Shown: positions 45,370 through 60,179, counted from the stretch's first letter. The stretch is 64,000 bases of DNA from Lophius americanus (GCA_037951165.1 JBBDHG010000008.1:9741501-9805500), one strand, 5' to 3'. The notes: generated by a model from the letters alone, not told the origin. Made by a program: numbers and translations.

Positions 45370-47580
45370 ACAGAGTAAATATAACGTATAAGAAGCAGTA
45401 ATGGCATATGCCTATCCTAATAAACCTATACGACTGTCATTACAATGCAGCAAATAACACATGTGGGAACCTGAGGCACTACTAAGCTATCTAATGTACA
45501 ATTTTATCTATGGCTTGGATGAATCTAAGAAGCTTTAATCCCTGTTCTCTCATCCAGTTCTAACACTGGCCAGATCCTTGAATTTATTGATGTCTTCTTG
45601 TACTTTTTATGTCTAATTCCTCTTATGCAGAACCTTTTGCAAGTCTGAAATGAAGATTGAATTGAAAATAATTCCGATACTGTACAACCTTCCTCTGTGA
45701 ACATTGATGTTAAGACACAGATAAATATTTAATCCAAACGGGCGCACTCAGCTGCTGTCTGTGAAGGGCTTTTAAAAAGTCATTAAGTCAACGCTGCTCA
45801 GGTTTGTTTTAACAGTTGTACTTATTCATGTTTATTTAATATCTATTTTCAGGAGAGAAAATAGCCATCATGAAAAATAAATAACTAAATGAAAATGTTC
45901 CCCCTGTTCCCGCAGAAGTTTAATGCACTTAATGCGGAAAATGGACTTTGTACGATGTTGATTGTATTAATAACTGTTTGATTTACATAGCCTGTAAGTA
46001 AAAGTTAAGTGTTGTAGCTATTAGTTCATGAGCCAATTTAATTCGCTTAACATATAAAGTAATTACAGCACACAAATAAATACGACAAAATAAAAAAAGA
46101 AGATTTTCTTCACAAATACAACAGATGAAATTTAAAAAAAAGAAAACTGAAGAAAAATACATGATAAAATAGCTAAACATAAAAAAATGACATATATTGT
46201 GTATTCATTCCTACACTTAGTTCCACTAACCACAGGTCACATTTACTTTGCTGAAACCTTATCGTACAATTCTCCTACTGTTTATGTTGGATGTGTGTCT
46301 GTGTGTGTGTGACTGTGTGTGTGTATGTGAGTGAGTTTGTGTGGAAGTGCAGAGAAGGTAACTGGAAACAGAGGAAACCTGTCAGCACAGCAAGCTAGTT
46401 GGGGTCAAGGATGACATATTGTGGTTTTTTGAAGCTCTAAACCACATGACCTGTTCCTCATCCTGGACATAATCGATGCGCTTTGGTTGCCATGGCGATG
46501 CCCCAATTATGATGTTAACTGTCCAGCAGATAGTCACTAATTATTAAACAAGATATGATTACAAACACATGATCCAATTACTGTTGACATTTTACACATT
46601 TCCAGTAACCAGTGCAGAATAATAACTGCATGCATTATTAATTAGTGGGGCCTGTCTAATTACTGGAGCAAGATATCTCTTAGTTTTGAACCAGGGACAT
46701 CACTGGCAAGATTTTTGGCTGGGAAACTGATCACTTATGGCAATTTCTGTGAGTGGAATTATTAAATAGATCTGTTAATAGGTTACCATGGTAACATATT
46801 CCACGTTGTAGATGCAGTCATTTCCCATTGTACTGACTTTTGCACTTCAGGGTGAATCCCTGTGAGTGTTTTACAAACAGAAATATTTAAAATTAAAAAC
46901 AATAAGTGGTACCTGTTCAGTCAGAAAGGAGTGATTCATATTTTTGTCATAATGTGCAGAATCATTTAGTTATGCTAACGACAACCCTCCTCATCTGACA
47001 CAAATTTTAATTGAAAAAAAAAAAAAAAATCTTAAGATTTCATAACGAACTTATGTAGTAGACGAGAGAGCTGGTTCAAACCAAATTTGAAAACAGTAGC
47101 ATTTGTGAAATAGCCATTACGTGAAGAAGCACATATTTGTAATGTATGGGTCATATGTATCTAAAGTAAAAATAAATGTATTTATTCTACATAGCCTCTT
47201 CCAGGAATTTTAAAAATAACATAAAAAATGTTATTTTCTGAGATTTGTTTTTGCGATGATAAATTACACCTTCAAAAATCAAAAGGCATGTCTTCAGTAC
47301 AGGAGAGCTAAGAATTTGTGAAAACATTGTACTTTTTTTGAGTAAGGCTTCAAAAATAAAAATGATTTGATAAACACGGATGGCTGAACAAAGAAAACAT
47401 GCAGATCGCTGAAGTGTAAAAAAAAAATTGATGGGAGTGGAAGCTGGAAAAAAAAAATCTGAGAAAAAGATGAAAATATGCACATTGTAACATTTATTTT
47501 ATGAATCAAATGACATTATATATTTTATCTGCTTGTGATGTTCTCAGTGTTTCAGTTATTTGACATTAAACACGTGAAAA
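45370..47580. other. AT-rich non-coding stretch
   Basis: There are poly(A) and poly(T) runs and a short TG-rich tract at about 46292-46325. No gene or repeat boundary was recognised. Confidence 0.5.
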
Positions 47581-47690
47581 TATTTGGCTTCTTGCAGCCT
47601 TAATGTTCATGGAAATTCAAATTCGATTTTCACTGAGATACACTACCATGAATTTCTGCAGGACTTTTTTAGAGAACGTAAACACATGAT

Positions 47691-47694
<4 letters not shown>

Positions 47695-47731
<37 letters not shown>
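47695..47731 (+). repeat. (GT)n microsatellite
   Basis: This is a GT array of about 18 units, followed 140 bp later by a longer one. Confidence 0.95.
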
Positions 47732-47733
<2 letters not shown>

Positions 47734-47867
47734 CGGCTGATGGCCTCCAGGCTCAGTGAGCGGACTTTACACTGAGGGGTCTGTTCTCACACACACTCAT
47801 TCTACTCAAGTATCACTTCTCTTTAAACAAGGCAGCAGTGTGTCAGTTCCCTGCTCTAGAGCTGGCA

Positions 47868-47880
47868 GTGTGTGTGTGTG

Positions 47881-47957
<77 letters not shown>
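47868..47957 (+). repeat. (GT)n microsatellite, long
   Basis: GT units with one early gagagt interruption span about 90 bp. The tract generates an artefactual VCVC open frame. Confidence 0.97.
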
Positions 47958-47958
<1 letters not shown>

Positions 47959-48079
47959 TGCATGTTCCCTTTACCCTCTTGCTTTATTCAAACTGTTAAA
48001 CAGCCTTTTTCATTCAAAAGGATGATGTTTCACATCAGATCGGGCTGTTCTCTTCATTCACAGATCCAAAATAGATCAG

Positions 48080-48225
48080 TCATGTTTTTATCCCCTCCGG
48101 ACTTAATTATTGCAGCTCACTTTATTCTGGTATCGACAGGCCAAACAACCAAAGACTGTACAGGAGAGCTGATATAAAACTCTGCTGCCAGACTTTTAAC
48201 ATGATATGAGAGAGTTAAACACATT
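48080..48225 (+). mobile_element. LINE reverse-transcriptase C-terminal relic
   Basis: One frame reads PSGLNYCSSLYSGI, resembling RLDYCNSLL-GL. A second frame a little further reads NSAARLLT-stop-YERVKHIT, resembling QNSAARLLT-TRKREHIT. Both motifs follow one another in the thumb region of L2/CR1-type non-LTR reverse transcriptases. Frame changes and stops show it is a dead fragment. Confidence 0.65.
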
Positions 48226-51200
48226 ACATAGATCCCGCAAGACCTGAAGTCTCATTTAGGCGTTTCAGTGAAGCCGGATTCAGATACGGAAGGAGCCTCT
48301 GGCCGTAGTCTGCATTCATTTTGTCTGTACTTGTGCAAATCTTCCGAAAGCTAAAGGCTCATTTATGCTCATTATTCCAAATGAAGAAGTGTACAGATGT
48401 GGACTTTAATCAGTACGTGTTTGTGTTTGTGCAATTTCTGGAGAGCTTACAGAGATGGATGCGTGACACAGAGCAGTACCAATGGAGGAAAGTCTTTGGG
48501 AGCAGCTTATCCATCATCCAAGGAAGACTGACGAAGGTCTACTGGCATGGCAAAGGAGAAAAATAGAACCCTGAGAGTGCTTGTAAAGAAACAATAGTAC
48601 CCATGGTAGGAATTATATTGACCAGTGCCAACTGTTCCTCAGGAATGGGTCAGTAGAACAATGTTCTACTAAGTGCATTATTTCACGTGACAGATAAAAC
48701 CTTTTTCTTCTCCTTTTAGATGTTTACTATTGGTTTAGGAAGCTTTAACCGTGATTCAGATCTCTTCTCCAGTGCTAACTGATGGCATTTGTTGTAATGA
48801 ATTAAGTAATAATTCTAATCTGATCTTATTTATGTCTTTGAATAGATTGAAGTTGTTGCTACTTAATAGACAAACCAAATGTTAAATTATAAAATGGAGA
48901 GGTATTTCTTGTGTATCGTATTGTAAATATAAATGCATAGGCATTTTTTTGTACTGGAGTTTGGACACTATGATGACTTTGAAGACTATGCCAAATAGGA
49001 TAAGTGAGTAATAATCAGGCCAAGTGATATATTGGCTGGTTGAATAACAGAGAAATTATAAATAACTAAAATAACTAATGTTTTTTGAAGAGTATATGTG
49101 AATACTGCATATTTCTGGTTATCTTTTTTTTCATTTCAAAATATCTTCTTTCTTTTTCATGCTCCTTTATGACTTGTTCATATGTAAACTGCCCTGGTCT
49201 TACATTAATGAAGTCATATTAGGCTATTCTAATGTTGTATGACATTTTACTTTTAAATGATAAGAAAACTTCTGTCATACCTAACATAACTGAGTGATAT
49301 TTTTGTTCCACATCCAAAAATATCAAGTTTCTGATTAGGATCCTCATTGCCTCACCTAATCGGTCAATTTCCGCTGTTCTCAGCTGACTTCAATGTTTTA
49401 ATTTGTGCTGAACAAGTATTCATCATGTAAGACTAAAAAATATTTTATTAAATACATTTTCCCCAATGGAGTCAACTTAGTGCTGTTTCTGCTTCCTCTT
49501 CTTTATGCTGCCAATTTGTACAGACGTCAGGAGGGGGACTTCGCGTTTCAAGTTGTGACTTTGTATTCACAAATGGAGGATCATACGTATTATTTAGAAC
49601 AAAAAGGAAAGCAACTGAGTGGCAAGCATCGCCGTAAAGGCCTACATGGAAACTCATGATGATTCAACTCGGCTCCCTCCCTGGCGACATCGATCTTGAG
49701 CTTCCGATCCCGCCATCTCTCCTCGTAGGGAACTGTCTGCCGTTCGTGGGCCATCGAGAAGTTGAGAAGTAGTGAAGAAGAGGAGGAGATCTCACAGCGA
49801 CTCCAAGCCAAATTTGATCTGCAACTGTTGTTGCCGATCAAACCTGCAGCCATTTCTGTTCAGGTTTTAAGCCGCTTTTATATTCCAGCGATTTTAAAAC
49901 CTAACCTATGCTGAAATAATCTTTCCTTCAACACATAGCAACAATCTCCCCATTTCTCCCCTGAAACGCTATCGATCTGAGAACAGCAGGAGATCATAAA
50001 ATACAGGATTTGATTAAGATTCTCGGGCCCAAGGAGGCATTGAAAGCTTTGCCTCGCGTGAATACTAGAGAAGCAGCTGCAACGTAAACAAAATGACAGA
50101 TGAAGACGCTGTAGCGATCAACCTACTCAGCAGAGAGACTCGAAAAAAGATTAATTATGTTAAGAAGGGAAGTGTTTTAGAGGACACCATCAGTCTGTCC
50201 TAGCTAAGGTTAGCATCAAGGCCTGGAGAGTTTATTGTTGTTTGGCAACAGTATCTGTTGCTTTGGGACGTCTTGTCTCCAGAATGATCAAATTTGATTG
50301 AAATTTATTGGGACATCCAATCAGTCAAAGAGCAGCAGATGACGAGGTGCTAGACTGTATATGTATCCGACTACCAGAAGATCCAGCCTGACTAAAAAAC
50401 ATAGGTACTGACGAAAGGTCAAAACCAGCGTTTTCTTATGACTGTTGGGAAGAAGGATCCCGGATGAAATCTGCACTACTTTGATGTAATGTGAGCCCAG
50501 TGGAAGAAGGGCATTGGTGGAAGTATGCCGCTCTCTGAGCACCCCTAGTGTGATCTGCCTTCGGTCGGACATCCCTCTGTCAATACGAGAGGGCTGGAGA
50601 AGATGTACTCTTTGTCTGGGATACTGGACACACAACAAAGTGGAAGTGTAATCTGTGGTTCCAACAACGGCCCTTGGGCCGGTTAATGTAAGCAGGCAAA
50701 ACAGAGAAAGGAATACTTAATTGCACCCACATATAACGCTGGTGGAAAATCCGCCAAGGTTCCCTATGAGTTCAATCGTTCAGTCTAGCCCTGGAGGTCT
50801 TGAGCTGCAAGGATGAGGAGGAAACATTTTGCAAACACTTAAGTGAAGAGTAAAGTCAGAGTAGCAATGATCATTATACAGTCAGTGCTCTTAACATGAA
50901 GAGATGAATGTTACACCCTCAACCCCACTATCAAATACTAATAAAGACAATCAGATTTGTCTTGATTTCCTTAGTTAATCAAAGCCACCGGACATTGAAA
51001 CATTAGAAAGTGGGGAAAAAAAGAAAAATAGACACTGACAGCACATGTGCCACCTGTCAGTCATTCAGTTAGGCTGCATCAGAGGACAGTCTGGTCTGAA
51101 GCTACAGCATAAATGTAAATTTGTTGGAAAGGAGTTTGAACTCCTGTGATGTAGCTAAACTGACAATCACAGCCGTCGCGACAGATTTCACAGAAGTATG

Positions 51201-54200
51201 AATAAAGGAAAAGCTGTCAGTCAACATATAATCTCACAGGAATAAGCTTTCCAGTGAAAGTAGTCTCTGCATTTAAGCCAAAATATACAATGACTGATGT
51301 GTATTTGTCATTACGAGTTCAATCTTTTTGCCAAGGACAGCATGTTTTTGCCAAATATCCATTTGTTGGTTTATTTCATACCTTTTGCTTGCAGGATTAG
51401 GCAATATTACTTGGAACTTGCTGGAGAACTATAACATTTGTTTGACATACCTCGCAAAATAAAAACGCCCTAATAATGCATAAAATACTGAATTGCTATG
51501 TATAAAACTAGGATTGCTGGCGATGGGTCAGTCAAGCTGAACAGCAAATTCACATTGTTCAACATTGGAGGAGGAAAGAGGCTTAATACTATTCTCGTTA
51601 AGTATTTAATCTTGCAGAAACCATGTTGGCAGACAGAACTCCAGCATTTGCCACCAAATATTTCCTCAATGACTTCCACATTCAGATGGAAATAACCCGA
51701 GCGTGCCTACATTTCAGTCTAATTGGATCAGTTTGGCCTTTTTCACTGTTCCAGCACTGAGAATAAAAACATTTGGACTGACCACAGAATCCAACACACA
51801 CAAGTTTGTACTTTTATACTGGTGAGCACTTTCGTTTGCAAAACATTGGATTTCCGGGACTTTTAACACTTTGCTACTTTTAACATTAACCTTCAGTGAA
51901 GGACTAAACCCTAAAACAAACCTTTGAAGATGTGATAAATGCAAGTGTGTCCTCGCAAAGACAGAAAACCAAACGTGTATGTGTGCGGGTTTGTGCCTTG
52001 TGCCAATAGAGGATCTACAGGCATCAGGGTTCATTGGGGGAAAAGAGCTTTTGTTACCGTGGGAACAGACGCTTGACGGACAGGGCGCTCGACTGTAGAC
52101 GTGGTAACGGGAGATTCTTATCTTTGTCAGCCAATCAGCTTCCTCCCTGGGGAGTCTGTGTGACCCACTACTTTACAGACCACCCCTCTCTCTTCCTTTG
52201 TAGTGTACCAGACAGGGCAGTGAGACAGTGATTCTCAATGAGTGCTGAATATTTTCTGGATAATCAGCAAGGTTCTGGGCTTTTCGGAAGTTTCTAGAAA
52301 CATTAATTATTTGTTAGTCCCACAGTTTTTAGATGCTGTGGAGGAGATTTTGAGAACTTTGAAGGAAGAAAGTGAATTCTGAGAGTGTTACTGGTCCTTA
52401 TGAGCCTGTTAAAACCTGTTAACAGTTCTGGGTGATCGACTTTCGTCAGTTTTCCACCTGGCCCCATAATGCTTCTCCACATGAGTGACTACTAGAAATG
52501 GGGTCTCACTTCAGTGTTCTACATGCAAACCCGGCACAACTCCAGGAGCACAAAACTCCAAAAGTTAGTTTCCTCATTATATCCCTGCACCTAGAAACAG
52601 TAACAGACCCTTCATGATAGTTTTACCCTCATAATTTAAATCCTTGAGCATGAACACCTATTTGGAATTATGAATGAGATTTCCTTTAGGATCCAGCTGT
52701 GTAACGTATGAATATTTGTCTAATATGACACCTAACAGAATTAGTTAGGCGTTGAGTTCAAACTAGATTTTGATCGTAAATCAAGTTTGTCACATAATTG
52801 TTTTGGTGAAGCCTATAAATGTAAAGATTCTCAATCACTAGATCGAGATCAGACTTCCAGATGTGCTGATCCTGTGGGTAAGTCCTTGTGTTATTTTTTG
52901 TCCAAGCATTGCAGCATTTATCCCGTAAAGGTTTTCTAATCTTTTTTAGCTAATTCAGGATCGAGTGAATGAACTAGATCGAAACCGAGACTAAAGAACT
53001 GTTCCTTTGGGCATATACCTTACCTCTCCTAAAAAATGTAAGCAAACTTTTTATGTCATCCTAATAACAGACACACAAACCAATCGTAAGATAAAAACAT
53101 AGGAAAGTAAGACGGACATGCATAGGAATACAGATTAATTAGTAAAAATAATTATTATTAATATAGTGTCTTTAAAAACAAATGTTTACAAAGCACTTCG
53201 ACAAAGCAAAGATTATTATCAAAATTAAGTAGTGAATAGCACATATAATAACGTGTGAAATAAACGCAGTACATAAATGCAAATGTGTTTCTGGTCAGTT
53301 AATGCTCATAAAGAGCCTTTAGCTTTCTTTACTCAATGCTCACTAGGTTGTGTGTAATAACCTTTATTTTCACCTTACATGTTCTTTCACTATTCCTTTA
53401 TATTCCTATTCTTATTTCCTTTTGCTAAAATTAAAAAAAAAAACTATTCAAAGCAGCATCTTACACGTCAAAGGCTTCAATGATTTTCCCACGTATGATG
53501 TCAGTATACAGATGCTGAATGAAAACAGGAAAAAGAAGACAGCAGGAGGAGGAACGCAGGAGTCCCCCTCTCAACGATCCATACACTGACTGATTGGTGT
53601 CTTCTATAGAAGAACAATGTTTTCCAATGACCGTATTAAGCCATGTGCAATACTCTTTAGTTTCGACCCCTCAACATAACCTGCTCCTGAGCAGCTCAGC
53701 TACGTAACATCAGTTACCATAATGATTTATCCGGTGTCGTTACCCTGAACAACCCGAGTTCGCCACGTATCCTGCCTCTGACAGGCTGCTCGTTCCATCT
53801 GGACCCTGTCACAGTGAATCAACAGAGGAGGACGACGGTAAAACCAGCTCCCTGTCAGCGTCCCGTGGCGCACAGCTCCACTCCCGAATCTAATCTGCTA
53901 CAATTGAATTCAAATGAAACAAGAGGATTATTGTGGACTAAACTATTCCCTGAATGACACAGGAACAAAAATGGAAAACCCTGTCCCTGTCCCTGTATAC
54001 ACATCACAATAATGGAATCTATGTAACGTCCACCAACCTCAACCTCTTCATCATGCAACATCCCCTCCCTCCACAACCCTTTCCCTGTCAAAATCAGTAC
54101 AGCCAGTTGGTCATGAATGTGGGTCATAGTAAACTAGTTTTTAACTGGAGAGGGAATGAAAATTATTATTTTTTGACTTTGTTAATGGGTTACACACTTC

Positions 54201-54400
54201 TCTCCTCAATTTCATAAAAGATATCATTAAATATTATTTTGATGGAGTAAAATAGAAGCTCAATATGTAAGAGACGGCTTTATATTATAAAGCAATTTCT
54301 GTGCATTTTGTTTTGACAAAATTTGCATATTTACAGTGAAAGCAAAAGCAATAGATTTTACCGCACATGAGCGCCTACAACTTAACAAAACGTCATCTTC
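48226..54400. other. Non-coding stretch with no recognised gene
   Basis: I read this for exons and repeats and found only short frames. A possible MITE-type segment (aaaggctcatttatgctcat) lies near 48350. A short 36-codon frame at 50093-50203 and a divergent 87-codon frame at 49853-49590 are noted as weak candidates only. Confidence 0.4.
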
Positions 54401-54715
54401 TGTTACGAACACCTATGGGGTTTGGCTCGGGTCCAAATGCAGACGCAACAGGCAGTAGAGCAGGTGCATAAATATTTATTCTTACTAAAAGAGCACAAGG
54501 AAAAACCAGGAACAGAAACACTGGAGATAACTCACGACACACTGGGAGAAGGCTGGGACGCGTGACGACACGAGGAACATCATGCAACGAACTGTCACAG
54601 AAGGGAAGGTAAGGACAGACTTCATACACGGACGTAACGAGATAATGAGACACAGCTGGAGGGGAAACACAGGTGAGCATGATGACCAATCACAGGACAG
54701 ACACAGAGGGAGGAA
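54400..54715. repeat. Candidate dispersed repeat
   Basis: It contains ggctcgggtccaaatgcaga, tattcttactaaaagagcac, aaaccaggaacagaaacact and acacagctggaggggaaaca, then ggtgagcatgatgaccaatc acag. This order (…gggtccaaatgcag…tttatt…aggaaaaac…ggaacac…acaggtga…) is a common fish dispersed-repeat layout. No ends were defined. Confidence 0.4.
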
Positions 54716-55773
54716 GGAACACAAAGGCTTGACATCTTCATCTTCATTACACCAAATATCTGTAAAACTGCAAAGATTTAAGAATATATTATTAAAACCA
54801 GTGTTCATCATCAGATCAACATTAAATCAAGAAATATTAGAAAAGATAGATGTTTATTATGATGTAGAAAACAGAAATTTTACTGTCAAAATAGAAACTT
54901 GTACAAATACCATAATGGTCACAAGCATGAAGTGACCTTAAAATTAAGAACGTCTCTAATTTTCTACGGGAGAAAAACGTTCCTATATTTCTTAAATAAT
55001 TTAAAAACAATATATGTATGTATCAATCTGGGATACCTTCCTGTCATTTTATATAATGTCTTTGCAATCTGACACTAAATGTACTAAATGCAATTGGAAA
55101 CTTAATTTGAAAGAGGCATTTCTTAAAGTGTATGTATTTTGTAATGCAGTTTACTGTAAACAGGTTTACGGAAAGTCTTATTTATAGTAATTACCAGTAA
55201 TAAATAATGAATAAATAGTATCTTAAACGACAGTTAGAGGGGGAAATTTAAGGTTCTCAGAAAGCAATGTCTCCTTCTCGCCAGCATAGTTTTGGTTTGG
55301 CAAATATAGCTGCCAATATTTTACTGTTAATAAGACGGAATAACGACAAAATTCTTTTCAGGAGTTTTATTTTTTTCATCCGGTGTCTGACAGCTTACTT
55401 TAGGTGAGACATATTTTAACTGTGAAGAAATTTTCAGCTCATTTTACATTGGTTTGGAGAAATAACAGTCGAGCAGATGGTGAGTGTCATGATTTAAGAC
55501 GTTTTTCGTTAGAATCCAGCTGAATGTGGGCCCAAGACAGGATCTGTGTGAGTAAAGGATACAGAGGGCCCAGACACTGCTGCCTCCACCCCTTCACCGT
55601 CTGGGAGGTGGAGGTGAGCGGAGGAAGGTAGCAGCTTTTGAATGAAAGGGTTTGTGGAAAAAGACTTGAGCAGCTGCTGATACAAAGAGGGCATTTAGAG
55701 AGCGAGGGGCCACATCTGGAGGGAAACTTAAATACCAACCAATTAGCCACAACACCTTATCCTCACCATGTTT
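54716..55773. other. Non-coding stretch
   Basis: AT-rich sequence with no recognisable element. Confidence 0.4.
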
Positions 55774-55857
55774 CTGTGTGTATGTGTGTGTGTTTGTGTG
55801 TGGGTCTGCGTGTGTTTGTGTGTGTGTGTGTGCGAGTGTGTGTGAGTGTGTGTGTGC
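55774..55857 (+). repeat. Imperfect (GT)n tract
   Basis: GTGTGT units are mixed with gtgtgggtctgc, gtgtttgt and gcgagtgtg interruptions. Confidence 0.9.
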
Positions 55858-58376
55858 CAGTTACGTGTATCTCTATATTTTATTTTACTTAACTTCGACC
55901 TTTTTCCGTCTCACATTCCAGTTTCTTGAGCTCCAGTCGGGCCGGATTTCTTCCTCTTTTCTGAACTATTGAATGTTGTTGAATTCTAACACCTTATATT
56001 ATAGCAATATTTTAGAATAGGAGAGTCTGACGTAAAGTTATCATGTACGTTCGGTGAAAATTTTCAGTTCTCCATAACAACTTTTCTTACTGATTGCTTT
56101 GGTGTACCTCAACGTTCAATCTAATACACCCACGTATTGAATAATCTTTAACAATGAGTTAGCCTTTTACATGATATGTATATATTTTCATAATATTTAT
56201 TATCATATTCAAGTATTGTCTTAACACATGCAGATTAACGGTCTTTGCACATTCCAATTACATCACACTCAACAGGAAATTGTCAGGCAGCGACGTGTGG
56301 AGTGCTTCACAAACTCACAAAAAACTCAGATATCTACAATTCAGGATTTATAGAGACGTTGTTTTTTCGGACTTCTTCTTTCTTTCTGGGTAACAGTGTG
56401 TTCAGATGAGTACATAACTGAGGGTCGCTGTTTCGTAACACAGTGGAGGGACTTGATAGCTCACCTTCACCATTATCACGTCACAAAGACAACAGACCCA
56501 TCGACACTAAAAATCACAAGTACATCAAAGGCATCAAGGTTATTAATTATTAAGACATCAAAGCCCCTTGAGGGTATGGTCACAGGTCATATCTGCCATA
56601 AACGTTATAAGGCCATAAATCACAAAGATATCAAAACTGTATAAGTCACATGGCAAAGGACATCACTTTGCATTAATGCTTTCCTTTTCTGTCCTGTTCA
56701 GGGTCGCATCTGAAACTGTAGCTTGACATTGGGCTAGAGATGCAAGTTCATCATAGCGTCCATATATAGACTCATCATTCAATTTCACACCTATGGGCGA
56801 TTTAAAGTCACCATTTCATCTATATTTCATGTTTTATACAAAACTGTTGTCACATGGTGAATTCTGGTAAATCCTTCAACTTTATTTTGATGCTTCAATA
56901 TATAGCTTGATAGATAATGGGGAGTCTGGGGGCTGGGACCCCTGAGGCAAAGATGAACGTTACAGGTCTTGACACAGTTTTCCAGACATACGCTCTCTGG
57001 GAAATGTAAAGCAATACATATTCAATTGTTTTTTAAAATAATATACTGGTTTTATGTTACAGTCCCAATTTTGACAACATTCCACCCACTATGTACCACA
57101 GGAGCTATTGGAACAACATCCTGATACCCTTTCATGTAATAAGAAACGGAATCTGTTATTTCTTCCGACTCGTTGATTCCTTTACATAATGTGTGGTTAT
57201 TGTAAATTCTGTTTGTGAGAGCTGCATCGGAGAAGCATTTTCCGGAGTATTAACGTTGGATTTCTTTTTGTTTGAACTCATCTTCAATGAAGCCAAACTG
57301 TGTCTAAACCGCCGACACGGCATTCATTTAAGTACAAGTTCCTCTGGTTGAGAACTACTTTCAGGCTTGATTTTGCATTCATGTCATCCACACCTCTCTG
57401 CACACATTAGTGGAAGTATGGCTGAAATTCACTTGCATGGGTACGATTAGATCATATTAGAGGTTATAGGGGTACGATTCTACACAAACAAATATGTCAC
57501 TGCCACCACATCTTACTTAAATGTATGCCTCGAGTATTCCTTTCAGGGGATTTCAAAACCACAAAACTTACAGCTGAAACAGAATGAATGAAATATGTAA
57601 TTCTCTCAAATTGAACCCCAGAATCTGCTTTGCATTGAGAACGACTCTGTGGAGTAGAAATTTCACCACCGCGTAGTTGATCTGATGAGTGACACTGGGA
57701 TCACCAAGTCATGCAACTTTGGTAGTACAGTCTCTGGGATGTAGTGATGACTGGGAATCTCAGATTTGGCTTCTGGTAGACTGGGAAGATGAATGATCCT
57801 CTATTATCTACACTGAGTAAGGACTTACCGTTTATTATTACAGCTCGTTGACACTTTCTATCGGTCTGCCAGAGTTTGTTGGTTGCAGCTGCTAGTGAAC
57901 TTGGCACTATGATGGTTCTTGAGGCATTTCATCAAGTTGCTTGTGTTAAAGGAGCTGCTTTCAGAACCTCCTCCCCACAGCTTAGAAGAGCAGTTTGCAA
58001 TCTGCTTTACTTGTGTCATCATTACCAACAACAAAAAGGCTTCCACACTACTGACATTCCTCCTCCTCCGCCTGCCGGCTCATCAAACAGATGTTAATGT
58101 TACTCTGCTGCACAGCGACAACAGGTACAGTTGGATCAGAGAATTGTCAAGTGTATAGTCTTAGTGAGGGAACACACAAGTCCAAAAATAATCAGGAAAA
58201 ACGTATTTATCATTTTAGGTTCAATGTAAATTGGCAAGTGCATCCTGTGGTATCTTCATATACGCACTCGCACACAGTCAGGGTGAAAAAAACCACTCCA
58301 CATGTGTCCTTGCAGCGCTGTGTGCTCATGGATGAATGACACCCCACAGGACTGAACAGTTAAAACACTCAACATC
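55858..58376. other. Non-coding stretch
   Basis: No repeat boundary or exon was recognised. Overlapping frames on both strands at 57858-58158 are open but without recognisable content. Confidence 0.4.
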
Positions 58377-58452
58377 TGTGTCTGTGTGTGTGTGTCCGTG
58401 TGTGTGTGTGTGAGTGAGTAAGAGAGAAAGGAAGAGAGAGAGAGGGGGAGAG
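58377..58452 (+). repeat. (GT)n followed by a (GA)n-rich tract
   Basis: A GT array with a tccg interruption is followed by agagagaaaggaagagagag and agggggagag. Confidence 0.9.
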
Positions 58453-60179
58453 AAATTGATCAAAATAAAGCAACAGCTGGATAATTTTGGCCTCTGATTT
58501 CATATTATCTAATAGCTCTGCATTTTCCATTTTCCATGATGTCAAATGCAAGTTTTTATAGTGGCGGGATAAGAAATATTTTGAATCTGACTGATCCTTT
58601 GTGTGGACAACATTATCTTTTATCATGTTTCTTAAGTTCTTCAGTACTCAAAAACTGAAATACCTCATTCTTTCTTTACGATATTATCCTTCATAGAAAC
58701 TATACAAATCTCTCCTCTACAAGGACCGTGGAACTGGTAGGGCTATTAGGGCCGATGCCCCAGCCATCCCCTACTTTTGCACATCATACATGTAAAAATA
58801 ATAAAACCCAGTAGCAAAATAGAACTATCACTCAACCAATGTGCCCTCACTCTGTCAAGGTTCCTATGGGCCTACACTGTAAATACATCAATATGCATAT
58901 TGGCGCCTCTTTTACTCAAACAATCACTCCTTAATGACTTAGAAGAAAGAGGGGACCACTGAAGACTTCAAAGATGCTCCGGTATTGCAGAGGCAGCAAA
59001 AACGCCCAGCAAAATTGGAAGCTGGAGAATTCACACATTCACACAGTCCAGCAGATCATTAAAAAAACAACATCATTTTGGATCTACTTTATTTTTATTG
59101 AAGTATGTTCCACAGTCCATGCTCCCATATAATATTACAGATCACACGGTTTATATTGCTGAAAACAATAAGCTTCACCTCTTCCCCACGGAACAATGAT
59201 ATGATTAATATGATAAGATTTTCAGACTCATCTGAGGTAAAAAATGTCGTAAAGATTGACTTCTTAGCATGTAACACAGCTTTTCTCATATCTCTAACTC
59301 ATCTGAACTGAAACTTGATGCCTAAAGATTCTCTTCAAGTTGAGGTCAAACACTTCCTTATTTGCACAGAAACCGAAAGACCGTCCTTTTGCTGGAACAA
59401 TACCTCACTCCAGACTAGCTAGCATTTTCCTCCATCCACCAGATCTGAATCCTGGTGGATGTTAGATGTGAAGGATGATGCGTAACTAAGAAAATAAATT
59501 ACGGTCGTCTGGGTATATTTCAAAAAAGCTCAAATATAACTCAAAACCCAGCTGTAAGTTGTGTGTTTCTGTCAATTATCAACTGAATGAAGATCACTCC
59601 TTCTAAATTTAGGTCCATAAAATCCATATTGTCATCTGTATCCGTGCCAAACTTTACATAATCATCGAAATCAAAAATATTACAGAGTGTCTGAAATGCC
59701 TTATAAAAAGGCAAAACCCTTAAACATGACAGCATTTGCCTCTCTTCATGGATTTACAACCAGACAAGAACCATCTGACCGCCAAGTGTTGGAAAACCAG
59801 TTCTGTGGTTTTTGTGTGATTTGGAAATATGTCCTGAAACAAAAACGCCTCATAGCCAATGCATATCTTACAATTATGTTCATCCAATCATAGCAAGTCT
59901 AGCATGACGATTTTAACGATAATATTCAATTTTAGTTTTCGCGTTCAAAAAAAGTTTACAAAAAGCTGAAAAATAATCTCACAATGTTGTAGAAACGGAG
60001 GAATATTTCAGGGATAAAAATCCTAATCTAGATTTATACCAATAAAGAATGTAGTAAAACATTTATGTAGAATTATTTGAGTAATCTTACTGTCAAATAA
60101 ACAAACCAATAAATCAACCAACCAACAAGATGGGGGAAAATATAACCTGGAGGTAATAAGAAAAAAATCTCTATCATTG
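58453..60179. other. Non-coding stretch
   Basis: No recognisable feature. A minus-strand frame at 59735-59541 is acidic but isolated and without splice or start support. Confidence 0.4.
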
